NCBI GenBank assembly: GCA_019054805.1
Contig: JAHQIY010000001.1
Location: 11,856,501 to 11,920,500 of the forward strand
Direction: 5' to 3'
DNA from: Brachionus manjavacas
Lineage: Eukaryota; Rotifera; Eurotatoria; Ploima; Brachionidae
Length of the DNA stretch: 64,000 bases
This document shows, piece by piece, positions 11,081 to 21,600 of the stretch (the first letter of the stretch is position 1; every line of letters begins with the position of its first letter). A program made the translations under genes and the position numbers. A model generated the notes under the pieces. It did not search any database and had not been told where the DNA came from. It worked only from the letters and a program-made list of their open reading frames with translations.

Positions 11081-12032
11081 TAGTGATGTTATTTGAACAA
11101 TTTTTATTCGGATAAATCAAATACGAAAAATTATTTTATTTAAACCAAAAATTCGAGTTTTAAATATCTTAATTAGAAACTAAAATTTTTTTTAAAATTA
11201 AGTTAATTATCCAAATAAAATATGATCCAAATTTAAAAGACAAATTATTTTTTAAAAGAAATCAAATGTGCAACTTGCCTAAAATTTGACTAAATGCACA
11301 AAAAAAATTTTTGTAATTTGAAAAAGTGATTTATTATTTGTTTAAATTAAAGTTAAATTCTTGAATATAATTAATAAAATACTAAATGATAGAAACTCCT
11401 AGTTCTGGTCAACTGCCTTTAAATATCACGCCGTGTACCACACAATCAAAAAAACGCAATTATAAGAAAAGTTCTCCAGTTCATACTCATTAGAAATTGT
11501 ACGGTATAATTAAAGAATGTCCAGCCACTCGAGTATTGGCAACAGAACCATAAGTCTTATCCTATTATTTATCATGTTGTGCTACATCTTTTTTGCATTC
11601 CAGCTACATCAGTTCCGGCGGAAGAGCTTTTTTCAAATACAGGTAATACTCTTTGGGATAGACGCAACAGATTGTCGCCTGAAAAATTAGACAAAATTAT
11701 GGTAATTCAAGAGAGTTTATAGTGTATTGTATTCAAATTTTAAAAAAATATTTATTAGACAATTTTTTATTCGATTCTTTTTTTTCTTTTTAAATTAATT
11801 CGATTTTAAAATTCAAATATATAATTAATTTTTTTCCTTATTTAAATTTTTTTTTATTTGGTTTTAGTAACTGAATCATTCATTTATTCAAACTTTGGAA
11901 TCAAATAAAAATTTATTTGTTATTCCAAGTTAAATTTATTTCTGTTTGAATTAAATATTTAAATTAAATTGTCTAAAATTTGGATGAAATTTAAACAAAT
12001 TTTGAAAAACGTCAATCCAAATAACATCACTA
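11081..12032 (+). mobile_element. hAT-family element, internally deleted
   Basis: The terminal inverted repeat TAGTGATGTTATTTG at 11081-11095 is matched exactly by its reverse complement at 12018-12032. The flanks carry a perfect 8-bp direct duplication, tagataat, at 11073-11080 and 12033-12040. Eight-bp target duplications and TAG-starting repeats are diagnostic of hAT transposons. The 952-bp body retains only the C-terminal end of a transposase (11597-11722). Confidence 0.9.
11560..11722 (+). pseudogene. hAT transposase C-terminal dimerisation fragment
   Basis: Plus-strand frame from 11597 reads IPATSVPAEELFSNTGNTL, then WDRRNRLSPEKLDKIMVI and a TAG at 11720. This is the conserved hATC dimerisation motif (IPATSxxSERxFSxxGxxxxxxRxxLxPxxxxxxxxL). 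Sequence further upstream is broken by stops, and the DDE catalytic domain is missing, so the element would depend on a full-length relative. Confidence 0.85.
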
Positions 12033-12040
12033 TAGATAAT

Positions 12041-14883
12041 TAATAAGAAAAAAAAATATAATTTTTTTATTTTATTAGTGGCAAACTATGTAGCAAAAAA
12101 AATAAGTTTGCGCCAAAAAAATTTATTTTTCGAAAATGAAAAAAATTATTGTTGCACCAAAGCTTCTTATGCTTTTGGAATCCGACCTCTTTTACTTTGG
12201 AATGATAAGGCATATTTTTAGCTTGAATTGGTATATTACATAAATTAAAACGAACTGCAAAAAAAATGATGTGTTTACAAATTAATCGTTTGGAAAAAGA
12301 AAAGCAGGTACATCAGCTTTTTAACCAACTTTGTTTATTAAGCTCAACAATCCAAATTTTATTCGAAAGTTCTTTAAAATCTTCAAAATCTACCCACGAT
12401 CTCTTGCTTAAGCTTTTTTTTTAATTTCTTGAGTATTGCTTCGAACTCTGACTTGCTTGCTATTTTCGATGAACCAATATAAGACTTGTTTTCGTTCGGA
12501 ACTGCGCAAGAATGGCGTAATTCGTAGAAGCTCATCTGAAAACCATCGACCCAAAACTGCATTGTTATTGAAGGTTCGTTTAAAAACTAGTAATTGCTCG
12601 ACAACAATCTTGATTCATCTCTTCGTTTTTATTACTATGCCTTTTTCGAAAAACCCAAAAATCGACCAATATAAAAATTGACACTAAAAATGTCAATTTG
12701 ATATAAAATCATTTATTTTGTTACTAATTAAGATAATTTGTTTACGATAAAGCTTGCTCAAAATTTTGTTTTTTTTTTATTTTATTTTTGTTACAGAGTT
12801 AGATATCTTGATTATTGAATTAGTTTATTTGTTAAAAATTTAACTTTGTATTTTTCCTATTTATGTTTTGTTGTTTTTTTCAAAAAATTGTTAAAGCTTT
12901 TAATCAAAAGATAGATAAAGCAAACTGAAGCTTTCAAAAATAGTTCTTAACTAATTAGATTATTATTGTTAATATTGAGTTTTTTTAATTTTTATTAATA
13001 AAAATAATAGCTTTTTTAGAACGCCAATACGTTCATTGTAAGACAACAGATTCGTACTTTAAAAATTAAATGTAAAATATGATTAATGCTTAATATTGAC
13101 TCTTAATATTTGTGTACAATATTGTTATTAAAAATTCCACAGAATCAAATAAATCCAAAATAAAATTGAAAAATAATATAGCGAATATTGTGTCTAATTT
13201 TTTATTTAAAATAAACATAATAAGTAAAATTAACAAAAAAATTTATATTTTCCATTTAATCAATAAATATTTAGTAAAAGAAAACTTATTTAAAAAATCT
13301 TCAGAAAAATATTTTTTTTCCTAGTACAATCATTTGGGCAGTAAAAACCTCTTTTTCTTTCATATCAGCATTACAAGTTTTACAAATATTTTCGATAGAT
13401 AAAACTGCATCATTCGGCTGAAGTTTTTTTAGACGATTTTGGAGTTGGTTCTGATTCTAAATGAGAGTCTTTGTCAGATTCAAGAATATCATTTTCAAGA
13501 CTTTTTGATATGGAAATGAATCCGCATCATAAAGAGTTTCGTCTTCATGATTGAGTAATACGCTTTCACTTGATTTGGTCTGATCGACGGATTGCATGTT
13601 GAGTATGACTTTGATGATGATTGGAATTGTTATTTATTTGTTTATTTGCCAACATTTGGATGACATAAGCAAGGATAAATAAAAGATTATTTTATTCCAC
13701 TCGTCAGTGAGTTAAAGCGGATTGTACTTCTCCTCTGGTAGCTGGCTTGTTCATTTTAGAGTTGGTCGACTGGTCATAAAATTTTAAAAACCACTTTTAA
13801 TTTGTAACTGGTTTTAAAATTCGGTTAGATTTTTTAAGAAATTAAAGAACTGATTTTGACAAAAAATTTTTGATGTTTTTTTAAAGAACCTGTTTCATTT
13901 ATTTAAAAATTAAAAATATTAGAAAGTGACATAAAACATTGGATTCCTTTGTTTTCATGATATTTAGGATTTTAATTAAAGTAACAGCGTTAAATCCTTG
14001 ATAAGACATTTATAATAGATCTAAAAGCTAGAACTATTAATTTTGGATGTATCAAGCTAAGTTCGATCATAATATTTTAATGTAAAAATTTTAAGTATCC
14101 TGTATTTCGCATAGATTCAAAGTTTAGATTTTTAGCAAATTTTTAGACAATTTAAAATAAAAAATCAACAAAATAATTTAAAAAATTGGGTATTTGACGT
14201 AAAGATCAAAATCCACCATTTTAAAATTTTCAAAAAAATTAATAAATCAACTATTGTGCTATTCGTCTTTATTAAATACTAAAAATAAAATGTATCGCAA
14301 AAAATAGATTCCCTTTGATATGAAGAATTTTGATTAATTTAACGCTGCTTAATTCTTTTCAAGAAAAATTTTCCGGAAAATAAATAAGCTTTTCTGCTAA
14401 ATTGACGCATTTATGTGATTAGAATTTTGAAGCAATTTTAATCTTTAAAAAGCGTTCTTTGAGGAAGTTTTTGAAGCACTGCGTTTGTGTAGCTAGATGA
14501 TGTTAGGTGTATTTTAATGCATTTTTTTCGATCACCATTCACATAATGTTACCTAATCAAACATAAACAACCAGATTATTATTTACATGAATTTCAGAAT
14601 TATTTTTTTAATTCAAAAAAAAAAAAAACAACAACATATATAAACTGTATATTGTCATAAACTCAAATTTCCTTACCTGAATTATATAATATTTTATTTT
14701 AAATGAATAATTACATGACATGTAACCTAGTAGCTTAAAATTTTAGTTAATTTATTATTATTTTACATATTATTTTTATTATACATATTATTAGAAATTT
14801 TATTGTTTCGTTTCAATGTGGAATAATGCGTTTTGTTCAGCAAGAATTCTGGGAATACTAAGCCAACTTTAGATTCAAAAAGA
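12041..14883. other. AT-rich spacer with unassigned decayed coding traces
   Basis: Two minus-strand stretches look like old coding sequence. At about 12430-12690 there is a frame with VLGRWFSDELLRITPFL and QVLYWFIENSKQVRVRSN, followed at lower coordinates by stop-broken frames. At about 13330-13600 fragments include SSESVLLNHEDETLYDADSF, ESDKDSHLESEPTPKSS and ENICKTCNADMKEKEVF in different frames; the CxxC suggests a lost zinc finger. I cannot assign either to a family; transposon relics are likely. The rest is A/T runs. Confidence 0.3.
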
Positions 14884-16383
14884 ATGCTTTCCGAAGTATC
14901 AGTGAAGACTGAGCTGAAGTTTGAATGCGAGCTTTGTATCGAGAGCTACAATAACTTTGATAGAAAGCCTTTTTCTCTGGTGCCCTGTGGTCATGCAATA
15001 TGTCTGAGTTGTTTTAGTAGTTTACAAAAGCCCAATTGTCCTTTCTGCCGTTCCAAGTATGAAAGTAAAATTCCTAATTGGGAGATCATCAAACGATTGC
15101 CCAAGCCGACCATTCCAATTATATTTTACCAAATAGAGATTAAATTGAATAGTTTGTGTTCTGTTACTGGTGAGTTTGGCACGGCTTTAAATTTATTTTT
15201 TTCCAATGCAAAAAACAAAACACAAATGGTCATTACTGATAATGGAAACGAGGAATTGAATGAAAAATTAAAGATCCTTTTGAAAACCATTGACACCAAG
15301 CACCAAGAGAACTTGCACACAGAAGAAAATTTGAAAAAAACTTTGGAAAGTTTGAAGAAAAAAATTGATCTTGACGAGAACAAATACAGCAATGAAAACT
15401 TGAAAAAAATAAAAAATGACGCTGAAAAATTGATCACAATTACAATGGAAAAATCAGACTTTTTGTCTCAAAAACAAAATCAATTAGAACAAGTATTCAA
15501 GGAATACGATTCAAAGCCAAACGAAGATTTGGTCAAAAAAATGAGTAGCATTTTTTTAGAATTTGACAAAACAAACGCTCACAATCAGCATGTAGCTTCA
15601 TTGTTTTCAATAAGCAATAATAATCCTTTGAATGATCAAACAACGAGTGAAAATGTACCACCTGACGACGATCTTGATGAATTAACTTTTAACACTAGGC
15701 AAAAGCGTTTGTTTATATTTTTCTAAAAATTATTTTATTATTATTTTTTTATTTAGTTGTTGTGGTAACAGTGATCTTTACTACCTTGGTCATTTTTATT
15801 CTATATCCCATAGCTATGATAGTCATAGGTAAGCTATTTAAGATTTTAAATAATTTTTTTTTTATTTTAAAAATAAAGAGGAAGAAAAATCATCATTTAA
15901 AGATTTTATTTAATTTTTAAGGAACAGTTTATTTGGACGAGTGTCCGATCAATTTTTTGATTCCGATTTGGTTAATAGTCGCGGGAAGCTCAAACATATT
16001 GGCAGATATAATGGCAGCATTTTTGGTCATGTATTTACTGTTTCGTACATTTAGACGTAGATCTTTTGCTGAAAAGCTACTTTTTATATTTTTCATATTG
16101 TTACCCTTCTTGGTCGTTGAGGTTTTTAATATAGCTTGGTTTTTCACTGGTAATTTTTATTTAAATTTTCAAGGTTTATTCTAAGCTTTAAAAAGGTAAC
16201 GCATGGATTTATCCGATACATAATCAAGTCCAAAGTGAAAATAACTTAAACACAAGCACCTATTGCAATCAAATAGTTTTCAGTTTTTCTTTTTGGACTC
16301 TCAATATTGTTTATATCCTGTTTGCTGTATTGTTAGTTATTGGAAATTTAATTTGCTGCTGCATATGTTTTCTTAAAAAATAA
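14884..16383 (+). CDS. RING finger fused to TMEM272-like four-helix membrane domain
   Basis: Four exons (14884-15706, 15757-15828, 15922-16149, 16196-16383) close in phase to 436 aa. Residues 15-55 form a C3HC4 RING (C15, C18, C35, H37, C40, C43, C52, C55). A Lys/Glu-rich coiled coil follows (about 115-205), then an acidic linker. Exon 2 is one transmembrane helix (VVVTVIFTTLVIF...PIAMIVIG). Exons 3-4 carry YLDECP, LIPIWLIVAGSSNI, further helices, NIAWFFTGNAWIYPIHN and a YC motif. That pattern (PIAMIxIG, then xxCP, then IPxxLxVxG, then AWFxxGNxWxY, then YC) is what I recall for TMEM272-like proteins. The combination suggests a membrane-anchored E3 ubiquitin ligase, by inference. Start: 14824 is an in-frame stop and 14884 is the first ATG after it; an unseen upstream exon ending near 14841 is possible. 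Confidence 0.8.
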
Positions 16384-16514
16384 AAAAACACCTGTCTTTA
16401 TAAAAGATAGAAGAATAAACAAGAATTAAGTTATCAAAAAATTTGCTAAACAAAAATTTTTAAAGGAAATAAAGTAAAATTGAAGATAAAAAAAATGCAA
16501 TAAAATAGTTGACA

Positions 16515-16715
16515 AAAGCCCGTATAACCGAATGGTTTGCGTGTAAGTAATGCAATCAGAGGATAGACGGTTCAGAACCCGCTGAGAGTGAAAAAAAATC
16601 TTCAAAATATCTCTGCAATACGGGGCGAATTTTTAAACCTCTTTCAGCATAAAAATAAGGCGACCAGCTTCGACTGGGTAATAATTGCTGTGTAGATGAT
16701 CATCTCGAAGCCTTT
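16515..16715 (+). repeat. tRNA-like headed repeat (SINE candidate), copy 1
   Basis: The plus strand carries an A-box-like ATAACCGAATGG (about 16525-16535) and a B-box-like GGTTCAGAACC (16569-16579). About 130 bp follow that are shared, in reverse orientation, with 39110-39320. Spacing of the boxes suits a pol III promoter, but the cloverleaf does not look functional. It directly abuts the 3' end of a minus-strand retrotransposon, so it may be either an independent SINE or that element's 3' untranslated region. Confidence 0.55.
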
Positions 16716-16734
16716 AACTATCGCGACGTATTAA

Positions 16735-17165
16735 TTTCGTCAATCATTTTCTTAAACAAGTACTTTAAACTTGCTTTGACTACTACAGGAGACAATCTGT
16801 TCCAGTTGTTTACTCCTCTGTTAAGTATGGAATGTTCTCGTTGGTTGATTCTCGTCAGTAGTTTGGACATTCAGTGTTGGTACTACCCACGTATACTCCT
16901 CGCTGGACTATAACAGTTCAACAATCACAAAGTTTGTTTGGATTGTGCGAGTATTTTAAGCTAAACCATTATCTATCTTGAAATAATCGAAAAGATCTTC
17001 TCTCTCTCTTCTCTTGCTCAGGGTAGTGAGTCCCAACTTCTCTAATCTATTCTCATATGGTAGATGCTTAAGAAACTTGACCGATTTTGTTGCTCTTATT
17101 TGTACCTTCCCGAGCACTAAAATCTCCTTTATCGTGTACGAACACCAAGCAGCCACCGCGTACTT
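16735..17165 (-). mobile_element. Non-LTR retrotransposon ORF2 C-terminal fragment
   Basis: The minus strand reads AVAAWCSYTIKEILVLGKVQ, RATKSVKFLKHLPYENRLEK and LGLTTLSKRREREDLFDYFK, then after a stop LNRGVNNWNRLSPVVVKAS and LKYLFKKMIDEINTSR. This is the post-RT C-terminus of a CR1/jockey-like element (VQxRATK...LPYExRLxxLxLTTLxxRRxRxDL...NxWNxLxxxVV). Two in-frame stops (near 16955 and 16905) and loss of everything 5' make it a dead fragment. Confidence 0.8.
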
Positions 17166-18629
17166 GAGATCAGTACTTGAAATTTATTAATTTATTAACT
17201 TTAAATTAATAAATTTCTTGTACGTCCCAAATTAACCATGACTTGAACGTTTTAGATAATTGTCCCAATACAATATTAGCTTTTTTAGCCCAATTAATAA
17301 CCCTATTTTAATAATAAATAAACATTTTTTTAACAAAACTACGTAACTTAATTAAAAAATTCTATAATAAATTTTTTTTTAAATTTTTTTAAATTTTTTT
17401 CAACAAGATGTTTTTTTATCTAGATTCTCTAGACACTCAATTATTTGCTTTTGAAAAAAATTCCCAACCCTCACAGAGAATTTACAATTTTCTAAGCTTA
17501 TTTAAAAGTTGTCACCCCGTTCAAGTAAATAAAGACGAAAAATTTTTAAAAATTAATAAAATAAAAATAAATGGCAATAAGGCCTTTTATACCATCAGTC
17601 TTATCTTGTTCCAAAAATTGATGAATAAAATTTTTAAGCCTAATTTTTAACACAAAATTGAACACAAAATTTATCAAATTTTTTCTGTTACTTAAAATTA
17701 ATCTCAAATTATCTTCTTAAATTTGAAAATTTGATAAAAATTTAAATATCCACAAAACACTTTAATCAAATTTAATGCCTTGAGTACATTTTTAATAAAT
17801 TTCGTCATTTAAAAATACTGGCTGCTTACAAATTATTCAAAATATTTTGGATTATAAATTAGATCTACAATTGTATTCGAAAATTTTTGTTTATTTAAGA
17901 TTGAAAATATCTTAAAAATAAAATTAATTTATAACAAAATATAATTGAAATAAAAAGATACATTTATCTTTTCTAACACCCTTTTCGAAAACTTTGAAAA
18001 TGTTAAAAAAGTAACAATTTAATCAAATACTTATTTTTTTACTTACAATTTGTCGCAAAATTAAACAATATTCATATCCAAATTGCTTGACTATCTTGAA
18101 GGACAGATTGAATTGAGGGTTTTCCGTCATTTATTTAAATTAGCGATTTAAATCAATTAAATTAATAAACCCCTTTTGACAGTGTAAATTCGTAATTTAT
18201 TCAAATTCAATAGAGACTATTTTTTCGAATAATATTTTGTGCAAAATTAGCACAATGCAATTGAAATTATTAAAAAATAATTTGAAATTTAAAATGTAAG
18301 CTCATATGTATTAGCAAAATGTGCCATATGGATTTTGAAAATTTCTTTTTAGATCGAAATAACTTGGTATAATTGTAATAGCTCAAAAGTTGATATCAAA
18401 AGACTGGTATATGCTTTGCTTTGGAAACTATTTATTAAAGATATCAAAATTTAAGATTGCTAATTTTTTTTTCATAATTGAAATTAAATTATCCTAAAAC
18501 TTTATAAAGATATCACCAAATTCCCTCATTTTCAAAAATTTTACTCAATAAAAAAAATTATCACGAGGTAGCATCAATTAAGTTCGCTTCGAAAGCAGTA
18601 GTAAAAGCTAGATTAACACTGAGTTGAAA
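17166..18629. other. Intergenic, presumed eIF5B 5' flank
   Basis: No convincing gene. An 80-codon open frame at 17408-17650 has Lys/Asn/Phe-rich composition typical of random AT-rich DNA and no recognisable domain. The last few hundred bases should contain the eIF5B promoter; no clear TATA box stands out from the general A/T background. Confidence 0.4.
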
Positions 18630-21600
18630 ATGGATGATCAAGATAACGAAGATTTGTTAGCTGTAAGTTCTTTGGTAATCTTTCAGTGTTGTCATTAATA
18701 AACATTTTTGTTTCCAAAAGCAAATGGAGCGAGAGTTTGCGGAAGAAGAAGAGCGCAAAAAATCTGAGAAAAAATCGAAAAAAAAAGCTCCAAAAGCTAA
18801 CCAAGAAGATGGCGAAGACCAAGAAGCTGAGCAGAAGCCGAAAAAAGAGGAAAAAAAGCCCAAGAAAAAGCCAGCTCAGAAGCCTAGCGCACCCAAAGTC
18901 GAAAAAAATGGAGAGACCAAACAGGTAGAAAAAAAAGAAGAAAACAAACCAAACAAAATTGAAGAAGCGATTCCAGCTGTTGAGCCAGCTCCAAAAGTTG
19001 AAGCCAAAAAAGAGCCTGAGACTAAGGAGCCAGCTAAAGCGAAAAAAGGAGAAAAAGGAAAGAAAAAGCCCGCTGCTGGTGTGTCGGCATTGAAAGAAGC
19101 CTTGGCAAAGGCCAAAGAAAAAGAAGAAGAGATGGCACGTGAAGAAGAAGAAAAGCAACGAAGAGAGGAAGAAACAAAACAAAAGCGTCTGGAACAGGAA
19201 AGACTAGAAAAGGAGAGAAAGGAAAAGAAAAAGCAAAAAGAAAAAGACAGAATAGCTCGGTTGAAACAAGAGGGAAAATATGAATCAAAAGGACAGAAAG
19301 AAGCAAAACAGCGAGCTTTGCTTCAACTGCAAGCTTTGGGTGCTAAAATACCGGCTGCCGAAGCTGAAATAGAAGAAAAGCAGACTAAGCCCAGATTTGA
19401 AAAGCCAAAGAAAAAACAATCTCTGCTAAAAGAGCCAGAGCAAGAACAGGAACAAAAAGAGAATTTGGCGGAAAAAGCCGAAGAGGTAAAAGAAGAAAAA
19501 GAGGAAAAAATAAAGGACAATTGGGACGACTCCGAAGAAGAGCAAGAAGACATAGAACAAAACCAAACAAATGTTTCTACAGCATCCAAAAAAACCACTG
19601 CCAGCTCAACTTCGGGCGTATCTTCAGCTGCGACTGAATCTCACAAAAAAGCAGCAGAAACCGAAGAGTCCGCAGTGTCCGAGGAAGAGAGTGAAGAGAG
19701 CGAAGAAGAAAGCGAAAGCGAAGGTGAAGACATGAGCTTGCCTCCTATGGAACGAGTCCGCATTCGTCTGCATGTAAATTATTTTTTTTATTCCCCTAAA
19801 ACAAGTCCTAATTTTTCTATTAAAAATGAAAAAGTTAAAAAATTATTTTTGATAAGTACTGCGATCAAAAAGGCATTTTTGATAAATTGAGCTTTTGACC
19901 AAGTCTTACAATTCAAATTTTTTTAATTAGCATTTGTTTTTTATTATTATTTTTTTGTCATGAAATTTTAATTTGGATACCCCTAAAACACGGAATCTTT
20001 TTTTTGCAGAATTCCCTTCTTTTTGGTGCGGAAATGAAAAATTTATTAACTAAAAAAAATTACTACTAATGGGTGAAGACAAAATTTTCGGAATTTTTTC
20101 AAAAGGTCATAACTCATTCAGTGCTAAAGAATGAAGACTAAGGTAAAGTGATTTAGATAGAGAATTTAAAGCTTTGGATGCCTTCCATTGGAGTCTGTAT
20201 TGATGTTAGGCCAAATCACACAGACATTTTAGTATCCTGAGCCTAAAATGGTGAAGTTTTTTCGCTTCCCAGTCATTCTCGTAGATTTTCCCTTACCAAA
20301 AATCTTCGATTATTATATTTTAAACTAGCTGGCTACTGTCGGAGTAATAATTGGTGTTTTCATTCATATAGTTTGGTCAACAGTATTTTTTTTCCTAATG
20401 CACCAACTATTCAATCTATTTTTTAGCATCTAAAATGAGGAAGTTATGACTTAACAAACTTAGTACGAAAATAACTATCACCTTATAAAACCTTATAAAA
20501 ATATAATTTATTTTAAAAATTTGATTATGATTATATTAAAGATATAAAGACAATTTTGCCGAAAAAAAATTTGTTCAAACAATTAAGGGTCCAAAAATTT
20601 TATATAATTCCTTTTAATCAATTATCATCAAAGTACTTGTTAAAATCTTTAAATTGAATTATTTTTAAATTGTTTTAATTAAGTTTTGAGATCCACTTGA
20701 CTTGTGGAAAAATGCCAGATAAACCAGCACAAAAATTATTTTGTTATTTTAAGATTTTATAAGTGTAAAATAAATTTAACTCAAAAATAAATCGAGCCTT
20801 GTGAAATAATTATGAGTTAAAATTTGATGATAAACTTAAGGTCAAGATGGTTTTTGATAAAAATTTCTAGTGAAATCCAGCACAGATCTTTGAACTCATT
20901 GGAAAATGAAGAAATAAAGTGAAAAGTTGTGTTCAGTAGTCTTTTCTAAGTACAAAAAAGGGGTCCTACTAAAACACTGACATCCATTTTTTTTGCAAAG
21001 AAAAAATATTTTCAAAAGTTTCAATATATCATTTAGTTTGAATTTTTCTCTATTTTTTGAAAATTAAATTATTTTTTCTCCAAAATTTTTATTTTTTGTG
21101 AAAATTGAATATTTTTATATTTTTAAAAATCCGACCCCATACTGACCCCCAACTGACCCTCATTTTTCTTAAAGAGAATTTAACGAGCTTTCTAAAAATG
21201 TGCCTAGTTTTTCTCCAGGAAGTATAGTTTTTTAGAATTTCAAAGAAAAAATATTTTCAAAAGTTTCAATATATCATTTAGTTTGAATTTTTCTCTATTT
21301 TTTGAAAATTAAATTATTTTTTCTCCAAAATTTTTATTTTTTGTGAAAATTGAATATTTTTATATTTTTAAAAATCCGACCCCATACTGACCCCCAACTG
21401 ACCCTCATTTTTCTTAAAGAGAATTTAACGAGCTTTCTAAAAATGTGCCTAGTTTTTCTCCAGGAAGTATAGTTTTTTAGAATTTCAAATGATTTCATAA
21501 TAGTTGAGAAAAATTCAATTTATAATTGTATTATTTGATATTTTATGTTTTATTAATAAATTTTTTTTAATTTTTTAACCAAAATTACTATTGATTTTTA

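Noticed and set aside
13112-13324. 70-codon Asn/Lys/Ile-rich frame
   Set aside because: Typical random frame in AT-rich DNA, without a domain.
16515-16590. Functional tRNA gene
   Set aside because: Only A- and B-box-like motifs are present; acceptor and anticodon stems do not pair properly.
17408-17650. 80-codon plus-strand frame
   Set aside because: Composition follows the AT background; no homologous motif, splice context or upstream promoter signal.
18613-19598. Several minus-strand Phe/Ser/Leu-rich frames
   Set aside because: Antisense of the Lys/Glu-rich N-terminus of eIF5B, which avoids stops on the opposite strand.
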